Assembly (NCBI RefSeq): GCF_014692675.1
Contig: NZ_JABFCZ010000006.1
Coordinates: forward strand, 124,001 to 188,000
Direction: 5' to 3'
Length of the DNA stretch: 64,000 bases
Source: Roseibium aggregatum
GTDB lineage: Bacteria; Pseudomonadota; Alphaproteobacteria; Rhizobiales; Stappiaceae
A program made the translations under genes and the position numbers. The notes beneath the pieces are model-generated. The model worked only from the letters and a program-made list of their open reading frames with translations. It searched no databases and was not told where the DNA came from. Positions 26,018 through 34,946 of the stretch are shown one piece after another (the stretch's first letter is position 1; each line of letters begins with the position of its first letter).

Positions 26018-26602
26018 TCACCCATTCCCCCGCTTCAACCCGTCCACCAGCACATCCACCAATCTTGCCACCGACGTGCGCCAGCCGGGGCGGTCGGGGG
26101 CGTGGCAGAGGCCGACGAGGGCGCGGAGCAGGTCTTCCGGGGTGATGTCGTCGCGGATTTCGCCCGCCTCGACCGCGCGGGAGAGCAGGGCGGTGGCGGC
26201 GGCGGTCAGGCGTTGGTGGGAATAGGCGAAGAGGTCCTGCTTGCCGTCGGTGGCGAGCGCAAGCGTTGCCATCATGCCCTTCTTGGTGGCGACCACCTCG
26301 ACACCCTCGCGCAGCCACAGGCGCAGGGCCTCGACCGGGCCGGCCTCTTTCGACAATTGCTCGGCCAGGTCGGCGAGCCGGTCGATGTCGCCGCGGTAGA
26401 CCGCCTCGAACAGGGCGTCGCGGGTGGGGAAATGGCGGTAGAGCGTGCCGATGCCGACCCCGGCCTTGCGGGCGACGCCTTCCAGGCTCGCGCCCGGGCC
26501 GCCGGCGCTGAACACCTCACGGGCGGCCTGCAGCAACAGTTCGCGGTTGCGCGCTGAATCCGCGCGGGGTTTGCGGCTTGCCTTTGCCGGTTTTTGCTCC
26601 AT
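26018..26602 (-). CDS. TetR-family transcriptional regulator
   Basis: A 194-residue repressor-type protein. The N-terminal helix-turn-helix covers about residues 20-65 (LLLQAAREVFSAGGPGASLE, VGIGTLYRHFPTRDALFEAV), followed by a helical ligand and dimer domain. It is divergent from the oxidoreductase operon that starts at 26866 and most likely controls it and itself through the 263-base spacer. No clear palindrome stands out there. The start is ATG 26602. Its 3' end exists in a second decayed copy at about 25.4 kb. Confidence 0.92.
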   Translation of the reverse strand: MEQKPAKASRKPRADSARNRELLLQAAREVFSAGGPGASLEGVARKAGVGIGTLYRHFPTRDALFEAVYRGDIDRLADLAEQLSKEAGPVEALRLWLREGVEVVATKKGMMATLALATDGKQDLFAYSHQRLTAAATALLSRAVEAGEIRDDITPEDLLRALVGLCHAPDRPGWRTSVARLVDVLVDGLKRGNG

Positions 26603-26865
26603 TTCCCCTGGTGTACTCCGTAATTCTCACATGAATTTTCGATCGGGTCTTGCAAAGCGGAGGGTGCCTCCGTATAGTAACACTGCACGCCGAAGCTGTG
26701 TTACCCCAAAACCGCCCGACGACGGCCCTTTTTAAACGACATCCTCAAACCGTTTCTCCGACTGACCGCACAGCGTCACCGACGGCGTCGACACGTATCC
26801 AAATTTCCTGAGCCACATGGCTCACAAGCTCTTGTCTTTAGCTCTCGCCACGAACGGAGCCATCC

Positions 26866-27366
26866 ATGACCTATACCATCCATCTGACCCTGAACGGAAC
26901 GCCGCGCGAGATTTCGCTCGACGATCCCAGGGTCACCCTGCTCGATCTTTTGCGCGAACGCGTCGGCCTGACCGGCGCCAAGAAGGGCTGCGACCGGGGC
27001 CAGTGCGGCGCCTGCACCGTGCTCGTCGACGGAAGGCGGATCAATTCCTGCCTGGCGCTGGCCGTCAGCCTCGACGGCGCGGACGTGACCACCATTGAAG
27101 GGCTCGCCGAAGGGGACAGCCTGCATCCGGTGCAGGAAGCGTTCATCGCCCATGACGGCCTGCAGTGCGGCTTCTGCACGCCGGGCCAGATCATGAGCGC
27201 CGTCGGCCTGATTGCCGAAGGCCAGACGGACGGCGATCCGGAGCGGGTGCGCGAATGCATGAGCGGCAATCTCTGCCGCTGCGGCGCCTATGCGGGCATC
27301 ACAGAGGCGGTGCTCGATGTACAGCAACAAATGAGCGAAACCGAACAGGGGAGGAAACGCGCATGA
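26866..27366 (+). CDS. [2Fe-2S] subunit of xanthine/aldehyde oxidoreductase (PaoA/YagT-like)
   Basis: A 166-residue electron-transfer subunit with two iron-sulfur clusters. The plant-type cluster ligands are in KGCDRGQCGACTVLVDG plus a later SCLAL; the second cluster ligands are in CGFCTPGQIMSA and CMSGNLCRCGAY. It passes electrons from the Mo subunit to the FAD subunit. It begins directly with MTYTIHLTLNGTP and lacks the Tat leader of E. coli PaoA, so the complex should be cytoplasmic. It overlaps the next gene by ATGA. Confidence 0.94.
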   Translation: MTYTIHLTLNGTPREISLDDPRVTLLDLLRERVGLTGAKKGCDRGQCGACTVLVDGRRINSCLALAVSLDGADVTTIEGLAEGDSLHPVQEAFIAHDGLQCGFCTPGQIMSAVGLIAEGQTDGDPERVRECMSGNLCRCGAYAGITEAVLDVQQQMSETEQGRKRA

Positions 27367-28430
27367 ATTCCTTCGACTATATCCGTCCCGCCACCGTGGC
27401 CGAGGCGATTGCCGCCGCCGCCGAGCCCGGCTCTGCATTCCTTGCCGCCGGCACCAATCTCATTGACATGATGAAGACCGGGGCCTTGCGTCCGTACCGG
27501 CTGGTGGACCTGACCCATCTGCCGGGCCTCTCTGACGTGGAGTGGCTGGCCGACGGCGGCGTGCGCATCGGCGCGCTGGTGCGCAATGCCGATCTCGCCC
27601 ACGATCCCGAGTTCGCGTCCCGCTTTCCGGCGGTGGCCGAGGCGCTGCTTTCCGGGGCCTCCGCGCAGCTCAGAAACGCCGCGACCGTGGGCGGCAACCT
27701 GATGCAGCGCACCCGCTGCCGCCACTTCGCCGATCCGGCGAGCGCCTGCAACCGGCGGGTTCCGGGCTCCGGCTGCGATGCCATCGGCGGGGAAACGCGC
27801 ACTTGCGCCATCCTCGGCCATTCGGAGGCCTGCGTCGCCACCCATCCCTCCGACTTCTGCGTGCCGCTTGCTGCCCTCGACGCGGTGGTGGAGATCGCCG
27901 GGCCGACCGGAACACGGGAGGTGCCGCTGGAAGACTTCCATCTGCTGCCGGGCGACCGGCCGATGCTGGAAACCATGCTGGAACCGGGCGACCTGATCAC
28001 CGGTCTGCGCTTGGCCGGAGATGCGGCCGCCTTCAGCGCCCATTCCCGTTACCTGAAGCTGCGCGACCGCACGTCCTATGCCTTCGCGCTGGTCTCCGCC
28101 GCTGCCTGCCTGACCATCGAGGCGGGCGAAATCACCGCTGCGCGGATTGCGCTTGGCGGGGTCGCGGCCAAGCCCTGGCGGGCGAAGGCGGCGGAACGGC
28201 TGCTGATCGGGGCGGCCCCCGGTCCGGAACCCTTCTGGCGTGCGGCCGAGGCCGCGCTCGCGGACGCCACACCCGTCGGTGGGCCTGACGGCGACAACGC
28301 CTTCAAGATCGCGCTTGCCGGGCGGATCGTCACCCGCGCCCTGAAAGCCGCCGCCGCCGGAACCCCGGCGCGTATTCCGGCGCTGCCCGGTTCCGTCCAT
28401 GTTGCCAATGGAGATCCTGCCCATGCCTGA
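27363..28430 (+). CDS. FAD-binding subunit of aldehyde oxidoreductase (PaoB/YagS-like) with extra Cys loop
   Basis: A 355-residue subunit of the molybdenum hydroxylase family. The FAD-binding segments AAGTNLIDMMKTG (about residues 30-42) and ATVGGNLMQRTRC (about 106-118) are clear. Between residues about 115 and 170 lies a Cys-rich loop with CRHFADPASACNRR, GSGCDA and HSEACVATHPSDFC, matching the extra [4Fe-4S] loop of PaoB. ATG 27363 overlaps the previous stop. The Mo subunit ATG at 28423 overlaps its own end by 8 bases, so the three genes are translationally coupled. Confidence 0.93.
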   Translation: MNSFDYIRPATVAEAIAAAAEPGSAFLAAGTNLIDMMKTGALRPYRLVDLTHLPGLSDVEWLADGGVRIGALVRNADLAHDPEFASRFPAVAEALLSGASAQLRNAATVGGNLMQRTRCRHFADPASACNRRVPGSGCDAIGGETRTCAILGHSEACVATHPSDFCVPLAALDAVVEIAGPTGTREVPLEDFHLLPGDRPMLETMLEPGDLITGLRLAGDAAAFSAHSRYLKLRDRTSYAFALVSAAACLTIEAGEITAARIALGGVAAKPWRAKAAERLLIGAAPGPEPFWRAAEAALADATPVGGPDGDNAFKIALAGRIVTRALKAAAAGTPARIPALPGSVHVANGDPAHA

Positions 28431-30680
28431 GATCACACCGCTTCCGACCGCCATGCCCGCGCGCATGGGCTCCAATTCCGGCCAGCCGGTGAACCGCCGC
28501 GACGGTATTCTCAAAGTCACCGGCCGCGCGCCCTATGCGGCCGATGCCCGGCCCGAGGGGCTTTTACACGCGGTCTTTGCCGCCGCGACCATCGGCCGGG
28601 GCCGGGTCACCAGCCTCAACGTGGAGGCGGCCCGGGCCCATCCGGGCGTGGTGGAGGTGCTGACGCCTGCCAACCGGCCGCCGCTTGCGCTCGATCCCGA
28701 CGACAAGCCCGGCGTCTTCGCCTTCCGCGTCGAGGTGCTTCAGGACGACACCGTCCGCTATGCCGGCCAGCCGATCGCGCTGGTGGTCGCCGAGACGCTT
28801 GAGGCGGCGACCGAAGGCGCGGCCCTGCTGGCCCCGACCTACGAGGCGGAGCCGGTTATGGCCGGGCTTGATCTCGAACCGTACGTGCCGGAGAGTGTGG
28901 GCATCGGCATGCCCACGAACGTGGCCAAGGGCGATGTGGAGGCGGGCTTGGCTGCCGCCGTCCACCGGGTCGAGGAAACCTACGAGACCCCGGCGCAGTA
29001 TCACAACGCCATGGAACCTCATGCCATCGTGGCGGAATGGGACGGCGACAAGCTGACCCTGGACCTGCCCAACCAGGCCCCGGTGATGTCGGCGGCCGGA
29101 TTTGCCGGCTGGTTCGCCATTCCTCCGGAAAACGTGCTGATCCGCACCCCCTTCATCGGCGGCGGCTTCGGCTCCAAGGCGATCATGACCGGGTCGCAGA
29201 TCCTGACCATCCTGGCGGCGAAATTGCTGGACCGGCCGGTGAAGCTGGTTCACAGCCGCAGGCAGATGTTCGGCACGGTGGGCCACCGGGGCGCAACCCG
29301 GCAGACGGTCCGGCTCGGCATGGACGGGAAGGCAGGCTGACGGCGCTGGCCCACCATGCCATCGCCGCGACCAGCGCTTTCGACGAGTTCATCGAGCCTG
29401 CCGCGGCAAGCTCCATGACCGTCTATGCCAGCCCGGCGATGTCGGCGACCCACGCGGCGGTGCGCAACAACATCGGCACGCCGGGACCCATGCGCGCGCC
29501 GGGCAAGGCGTCGGGCACGGCCGCCCTTGAGGTCGCCATCGACGAGGCGGCGGAGGCTTGCGGCATGGACCCGCTCGACTTCCGTCTCGCCAACTATGCC
29601 GAGACCGATCCGATGACGGGCAAGGCCTGGTCGTCCAAGGCGCTGCGCGAATGCTACGCGGAAGGGGCGAAAGCCTTCGGCTGGTCGGTCCGGCCTCAGG
29701 CGCCGCGCCAGATGCGGGATAAAGACGGCATGCTGGTCGGCTGGGGCATGGGCACGGCGGTGTTCCCCTGTCCGATGTTCGCCGCCGAAGCCCGCGCCAC
29801 CCTGCGCGCCGACGGCACCGGTCTGGTGGAAACCAGCCTGATCGACATGGGGCAGGGCGCCTGGACGTCCCTTGCCCAGATCGCGGCGGATGCGCTTGGC
29901 CTCGACATCGCCGATGTGGAACTGCGCGGCGGGTCCTCCGACCTGCCCGACGGCGGCATCGCGGGCGGCTCCGGCCACACGGCAACGGCGGGCATGGCGA
30001 TCGAGGGGGCGGGCAGCGATGCCGTCGCCAAACTCGCCGAAATCGCCACTGCCGATCCGGCTTCGCCGCTGTTCGGCGCCGGAAATGCGGGCGTGGTCGC
30101 CCGGAACGGACGGCTTCACCGCGCCGACGACGACAGCCGCAGCGAGGCTTACACCGACATCCTCGCCCGGGCCGGTCGGTCCGGTGTGGAAGGCAACGGC
30201 AAGGGCGCGCGCGATCCGTCCGCGGCGGAAGACCATGCGTTCCAGGCCCATGGTGCGGTTTTCGCCGAAGTGAAAGTCGATCCGGATCTCGGTCAGACCC
30301 GGGTCAGCCGGCTCATCGGCGCGTTCGCGGCAGGGCGCATCATCAACCCGCATCTGGCGCGCAGCCAGTATCTGGGCGGCATGATCTGGGGTCTGTCCTT
30401 CGCGCTCCACGAGGCGGCGGAGCTCGACCCGCGCTCGGGCCGGATCGGCAATGCGGATCTCGGCGAATACCACGTGCCGGTCAACGCCGACGTGCCCTCC
30501 ATCGAGGCACTGCTGATCCCGGAAGAGGATGATCACATCAATCCGCTGGGCATCAAGGGCGTCGGCGAAATCGGCATCACCGGCACAGCCGGCGCCATCG
30601 CCAATGCCATCCACCACGCCACCGGCGTACGCGTGCGCAAGTTCCCGGTCCGTCTGGAGGATCTGGTGACGGTGATGTGA
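28423..30680 (+). pseudogene. Mo-cofactor subunit of aldehyde/xanthine oxidoreductase (PaoC-like), frameshifted
   Basis: The catalytic subunit, about 752 residues if intact. Frame 1 runs from ATG 28423 (GGAGA site 8 bases upstream) to TGA 29338-29340 and includes VTGRAPYAADARP and TPFIGGGFGSKA. The remainder continues in another frame from about 29325 to 30680, with GTPGPMRAPG, LIDMGQGAWTSL and the active-site Glu in GVGEIGITG. The switch falls near GACGGGAAGGCAGGC and corresponds to one missing base. Without correction the product ends at about residue 305 and lacks the molybdenum active site. A G-run nearby makes a sequencing error plausible. Confidence 0.88.
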
Positions 30681-30689
30681 GAAAAGACG

Positions 30690-30723
30690 ACCGGCGGCCG
30701 GGTTATCTGGGCCGGCCGCCGGT
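30690..30723. terminator. GC-rich hairpin between convergent genes
   Basis: ACCGGCGGCC at 30690 pairs with GGCCGCCGGT ending at 30723 around a 14-base loop. It lies between the convergent ends of the Mo subunit and the DUF1508 gene. There is no strong T-run on either side, so it may act as a transcript-end structure for both. Confidence 0.55.
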
Positions 30724-30765
30724 ACATGACGACGTTCACTTTGGAAAGGTGGTAATGCCCACCAA

Positions 30766-31101
30766 TCAGGCGGTCTGGTCGTCCAGTTTCGCGTCCGGGG
30801 CGTTCTTCTTCACCGACTCGATGCCGTTGTCGCGGGCGGATGCGCTGGAATAGGTTTCGCTGGTGCCGATCACCTGGCCGTTGGTGGCCTTGAGATTGAA
30901 CATCGGCTTGCCCGACGATGTGTCCTTGCGCTCATAGCGCTCGTCCGTCGGAGCGTTCTTGCGGACCGACTCGATCCCGTTTTCGGCGCTGGCCTTTTGC
31001 TTGTAGCCCTCGCTGACGAGGATGATTTCCCCATTGCCGGCCTTGAGCCGGAAGCGGTACTCGCCTGCCTTGTCCTTGTAGAGTTCAAACTTTCCAGCCA
31101 T
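30766..31101 (-). CDS. YegP-like protein with two DUF1508 repeats
   Basis: A 111-residue protein made of two copies of the DUF1508 unit: FELYKDKAGEYRFRLKAGNG with ENGIESVRKNAP, then PMFNLKATNGQVIGTSETY with DNGIESVKKNAP. The family forms small tandem beta-beta-alpha domains of unknown role. ATG 31101 is chosen because AAAAGGAC lies 8 bases upstream; the earlier MKRTIA reading would bury that site. It seems to be a single-gene unit. Confidence 0.92.
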   Translation of the reverse strand: MAGKFELYKDKAGEYRFRLKAGNGEIILVSEGYKQKASAENGIESVRKNAPTDERYERKDTSSGKPMFNLKATNGQVIGTSETYSSASARDNGIESVKKNAPDAKLDDQTA

Positions 31102-31368
31102 CGCAATAGTCCTTTTCAAGAAATCCGTTTCCAGAATCGATCTAAGGCGAAGAAGACCGGGCTGGCAAGGCTGTCAATTCCGGAAAATGTCGTTCAACTG
31201 AACGTAACGGCAAGACCGGACCCGTCCAGGGACGCTTGAACGGCCGATTGTGCGCTGCGAAGTTCCCCTTAGGTATTTGTTTCAATTTCTCCGTTATCGT
31301 GACTGCAAACTGAAGTCCGGTCTCCAGGGTCGGGGGGAATTGGAGATCTCTCGAGTTCATAGGATGCG

Positions 31369-34035
31369 ATGCGACTAACTTTCTTTTCCCGATCGGAAGC
31401 AGGTTTTCTCTTGTCGAGACCCAGTGTCATCGCTGTCGGGATCGCGCTCGCCGTAACCGTCGTCACCGGTATTTTCGCCGAGGTGCAGAACCGGGCGGTT
31501 CACCGGCAGAGCGAGCGGGCAACAGTCAGCGAACAGCTGGGTCTGGTTCGCGCCCGGCTTGAGGGCAATATCAACAGCAATCTTCAGCTGATCCGCGGTC
31601 TCGTAGCCGTCATCTCCAACCATCCGGACATCGATCAGGAGCAGTTCGGCCGGATCGCCGGCAATCTCCTGGGCAATCAATCGCAGATCCGCAATGTGGC
31701 CGCGGCTCCGGGCCTCGTCGTCAGCCTGATGTATCCGATCGAAGGCAACGAGAAGGCCATCGGGCTCGATTACAGGAAGAACGAGCAACAGCGCGAGGCG
31801 GCGCTGCGGGCAGTCGAGTCCGGGCAAATGGTGCTTGCCGGGCCGGTCAACCTGTTGCAGGGCGGCCAGGGGTTTGTCGGGCGTTTCCCGGTTTTCGTGG
31901 AGAACCCGGACGGCACCGACCACCTGTGGGGGCTTGTTGCCGCGGTCGTCGATGTCGAGCGCCTTTATGCCGACAGCGGCCTTTACGATCCCGATCTGCC
32001 GATCGACATCGCCATTGCCGGGCGGGATGCCGCGGCCGCGGACAAGACCGTTTTCTTCGGACGCCAGGAACTTTTCGCCGACGATCCGGTCGTTTCGGAA
32101 GTGTCCCTGCCGACCGGACGGTGGCGCATCGCAGCGGTACCGCGCGGCGGCTGGTCGGACATGCCGGAAAACGCCTGGGAGGTCAGGCTCATCATTCTGG
32201 CCGGCGGGCTGCTCGTCATCCTGCCGATCCTGATCGCCGGCCAGCTCTATGACCAGCGCCGCGCCCATATCCAGGAGATGCGGCAGCGCCAGCATGAGAT
32301 GGAACGCCTGTCGCAGCGCCTGAAACTCGCCCTCGACACGTCGAAAATCGGGATCTGGGAACTCAATCTGGATACCAGCGTCCTGACCTGGGACAGCCGG
32401 ATGCGGGAGCTGTACGATATTCCCGCCGACCGGGAGACGTCACACTACGCGACCTGGTCGGAGCGTCTTCATCCCGACGATCTCGAACGCGCTGAGCAGG
32501 AATACTGGGACGCGATCGAGACCGGAGAGGAGTACCATTCCGAATTCCGTATCATCCTGTCCGACGGGTCGACCCGCTGGATCCGGGCCATCGGGGCCGT
32601 GCACAACAATATCCGCGGTCAGCGGTACATCGTCGGCGTCAACTGGGACGTGTCGTCCGACATCGAGCTCAAGACCCGTCTGCTCACCGCCAAGCAGAAT
32701 GCCGAATTGCGGAACAGCGAACTGGAGGACGCCCGCTCCCAGATGGAGCACAATTCGCTGCACGACAGCCTGACCGGCCTGCCGAACCGGCGGTTTCTCG
32801 ATCAGCAGCTTCTGGACGGCGATGCGGAGATCCTGCCCACGGCGCTGCTGCATATCGATCTCGACCGCTTCAAGCACATCAACGACACGCTGGGCCATGC
32901 CGCCGGCGACGCCATGCTCGTCCACGCGGCCTCGGTGCTGAAGGCCAACATCGGCCCCAATGACTTCGTTGCCCGCATCGGCGGCGACGAGTTCGTCATC
33001 GCCGTCACGGAGGCGACGAACGAATGCCAGCTGTCCGCGCTTGCCGGACGGATCATCGACGAAATGCGCCAGCCGGTTCCCTTCGAGAACCATCAGTGCC
33101 GGTTCGGCGTGAGTATCGGGATTGCGATGGCCGACAGGAGCCTTGACGATTACGGCCAGCGCCTGCTGATTGATGCCGATATCGCGCTCTACCGGGCCAA
33201 GAGCAATGGACGCAACCGCTTCGAGTTCTTCTCCGATACCCTGAAGGCGGAGATCGTTCGCAACAAGCAGGTTGCCGACGACATTCTGACCGGACTGGAA
33301 CGGCAGGAATTCCTGCCTTATTTCCAGCCCCAGTTCGACGCCCGCACGCTGGAAATCGTCGGTGTCGAGGCGCTGGCCAGATGGGCGCATCCGGACAAGG
33401 GCGTGCTGACGCCGGACACGTTCCTCAGGATCGCGGACGAACTCAATGTGGTGCCGCTCATCGACCGCACTATCCTGGAACAGGCGTTGTGGCAGAAGAT
33501 GCGCTGGGATGCGGCCGGGGTCACGATCCCGCGGCTTTCGGTCAATGTCTCCGCGGGCCGGTTGCACGACGCCGACCTGATGGCCAGCCTCGACGGTCTT
33601 GCCATCGAGCCCGGCACGGTGTCCTTCGAATTGCTGGAATCGATCTTCCTCGATGAGGGCAATGACATGACCGCAACCAATTTCGAACGGCTGCGGACCA
33701 TGGGGATCGATATCGAGATCGATGATTTCGGTACCGGCTACGCCTCGATCGTCAGCCTGATCCATCTTCGCCCGGCCAGGCTGAAAATCGACCGCCAGCT
33801 GGTGACACCGATTGTTCATTCCGAAAGCCAGCGCCGCCTGGTCGCCTCGATCATCGATATCGGCCAGTCGCTGGGCATCGAGGTCGTGGCCGAAGGTGTG
33901 GAGACGATGGAGCATGTCTCGATCCTGCGCGATCTCGGCTGCGACAAGCTGCAGGGCTATGCCTTCGCCGCACCGATGCCGTCGGCGGAACTGATCGAAT
34001 TCGTGCGCGAGGAACGCTGGCGCAAGGTGGCCTGA
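31369..34035 (+). CDS. CHASE-PAS-GGDEF-EAL signalling protein (c-di-GMP turnover)
   Basis: An 888-residue inner-membrane protein. Helix 1 at about 17-38, a periplasmic CHASE-type sensor to about 275, helix 2 at about 276-296, a PAS domain (about 325-445, GIWELNLDTSVLTWDS) and then GGDEF and EAL domains. The cyclase motif RIGGDEF is intact at about 537-542 and the phosphodiesterase motif EAL at 667-669, with DDFGTGYASI further on; both activities are possible. The 3-residue I-site pattern RxxD is not obvious before GGDEF, so product inhibition is uncertain. ATG 31369 follows a weak upstream site. Confidence 0.94.
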   Translation: MRLTFFSRSEAGFLLSRPSVIAVGIALAVTVVTGIFAEVQNRAVHRQSERATVSEQLGLVRARLEGNINSNLQLIRGLVAVISNHPDIDQEQFGRIAGNLLGNQSQIRNVAAAPGLVVSLMYPIEGNEKAIGLDYRKNEQQREAALRAVESGQMVLAGPVNLLQGGQGFVGRFPVFVENPDGTDHLWGLVAAVVDVERLYADSGLYDPDLPIDIAIAGRDAAAADKTVFFGRQELFADDPVVSEVSLPTGRWRIAAVPRGGWSDMPENAWEVRLIILAGGLLVILPILIAGQLYDQRRAHIQEMRQRQHEMERLSQRLKLALDTSKIGIWELNLDTSVLTWDSRMRELYDIPADRETSHYATWSERLHPDDLERAEQEYWDAIETGEEYHSEFRIILSDGSTRWIRAIGAVHNNIRGQRYIVGVNWDVSSDIELKTRLLTAKQNAELRNSELEDARSQMEHNSLHDSLTGLPNRRFLDQQLLDGDAEILPTALLHIDLDRFKHINDTLGHAAGDAMLVHAASVLKANIGPNDFVARIGGDEFVIAVTEATNECQLSALAGRIIDEMRQPVPFENHQCRFGVSIGIAMADRSLDDYGQRLLIDADIALYRAKSNGRNRFEFFSDTLKAEIVRNKQVADDILTGLERQEFLPYFQPQFDARTLEIVGVEALARWAHPDKGVLTPDTFLRIADELNVVPLIDRTILEQALWQKMRWDAAGVTIPRLSVNVSAGRLHDADLMASLDGLAIEPGTVSFELLESIFLDEGNDMTATNFERLRTMGIDIEIDDFGTGYASIVSLIHLRPARLKIDRQLVTPIVHSESQRRLVASIIDIGQSLGIEVVAEGVETMEHVSILRDLGCDKLQGYAFAAPMPSAELIEFVREERWRKVA

Positions 34036-34109
34036 CAGCGCGCGCCGCTTTTCCTGTTTCCCGTCCTGCAGTACGCTTTCCCCTAGGTAAACGCGTGGAG
34101 ACTTTGTCG

Positions 34110-34919
34110 ATGAGCAACGACGCGGAATATTACGGAAGTCCTGAAAGTGTGGCGGCGATGAAACGGAGCGCCGCGCTTTGGTCGTTGCTCAGGGACGATC
34201 CGCGCTTCGCCTTTTATGGACGGCTGGTCGGGCTGAGCCAGCCGGTCGAGAATACGGCCGAGGTGTTGGGTGCGCTGGCCCGTCTTCAGGGCGGCAGTCC
34301 GTGCTATTTCTTCCCAAAGCGTGACGTGCCGGCCTTGTTCTCCGAGCTTGAAAGCGCCGGGTTGTCGACCGACCGGCACGAGCATTTCTTCGGTGACGAA
34401 ACGGCCTATGTCGCGGCAAAGGCTGTCCTTTCGGACACCAGCCTGCCATCGGACCTCACCGTGCAGAGGCTGGACGAGGCAACGCCCGGAAGTTTTGTAA
34501 AAGATGCGGTCACCCTGATGGAATCCTGCGGGGTGATGCCGGTACCCGCGGCCTACCTCAGGGGGAAACAGGGGCGGGGGCTCTGCCTTGTCGCCACGGA
34601 CGCCGACGGCAAACCGGTCGCCGTTGCCACGTCGATCTTCATGCACCCGGCCGGTGGTCCGCACGCGAAGACGGTCTTCTGGGGCATGCTGGCCACACGG
34701 CCGGACCGGCGCGGGCAGAAGATCGCCCTCATTCTCGGGGCACAGGCCATCGTCCATATGTGGGAGCGGGAAGGCGCGCGGGGTTTCATGACCGGCGTGC
34801 GCCAGGACAATGCTTCTTCGGCGTCGCTGTGCAACCGGCTCGGCGTGACTGATACCGACTGGACCTACGCCGTCTGTGTCGACCCCCAGACGCTCGGCCG
34901 CAAGAGCGTGACCAAGTGA
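34110..34919 (+). CDS. GNAT-like acetyltransferase
   Basis: A 269-residue protein. The C-terminal 130 residues look like a GNAT fold with GMLATRPDRRGQKIALILGA as the acetyl-CoA loop and TGVRQDNASSASLCNRLGV as the last part, as in many GNAT enzymes. The N-terminal half is unlike known domains to me. ATG 34110 is preferred over GTG 34095 because TGGAG lies 9 bases before it. It follows the GGDEF-EAL gene by 74 bases on the same strand and may be co-transcribed. The substrate is unknown. Confidence 0.75.
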   Translation: MSNDAEYYGSPESVAAMKRSAALWSLLRDDPRFAFYGRLVGLSQPVENTAEVLGALARLQGGSPCYFFPKRDVPALFSELESAGLSTDRHEHFFGDETAYVAAKAVLSDTSLPSDLTVQRLDEATPGSFVKDAVTLMESCGVMPVPAAYLRGKQGRGLCLVATDADGKPVAVATSIFMHPAGGPHAKTVFWGMLATRPDRRGQKIALILGAQAIVHMWEREGARGFMTGVRQDNASSASLCNRLGVTDTDWTYAVCVDPQTLGRKSVTK

Positions 34920-34946
34920 TCGCCTGCGGTGCCGGTACGGCCTCGC

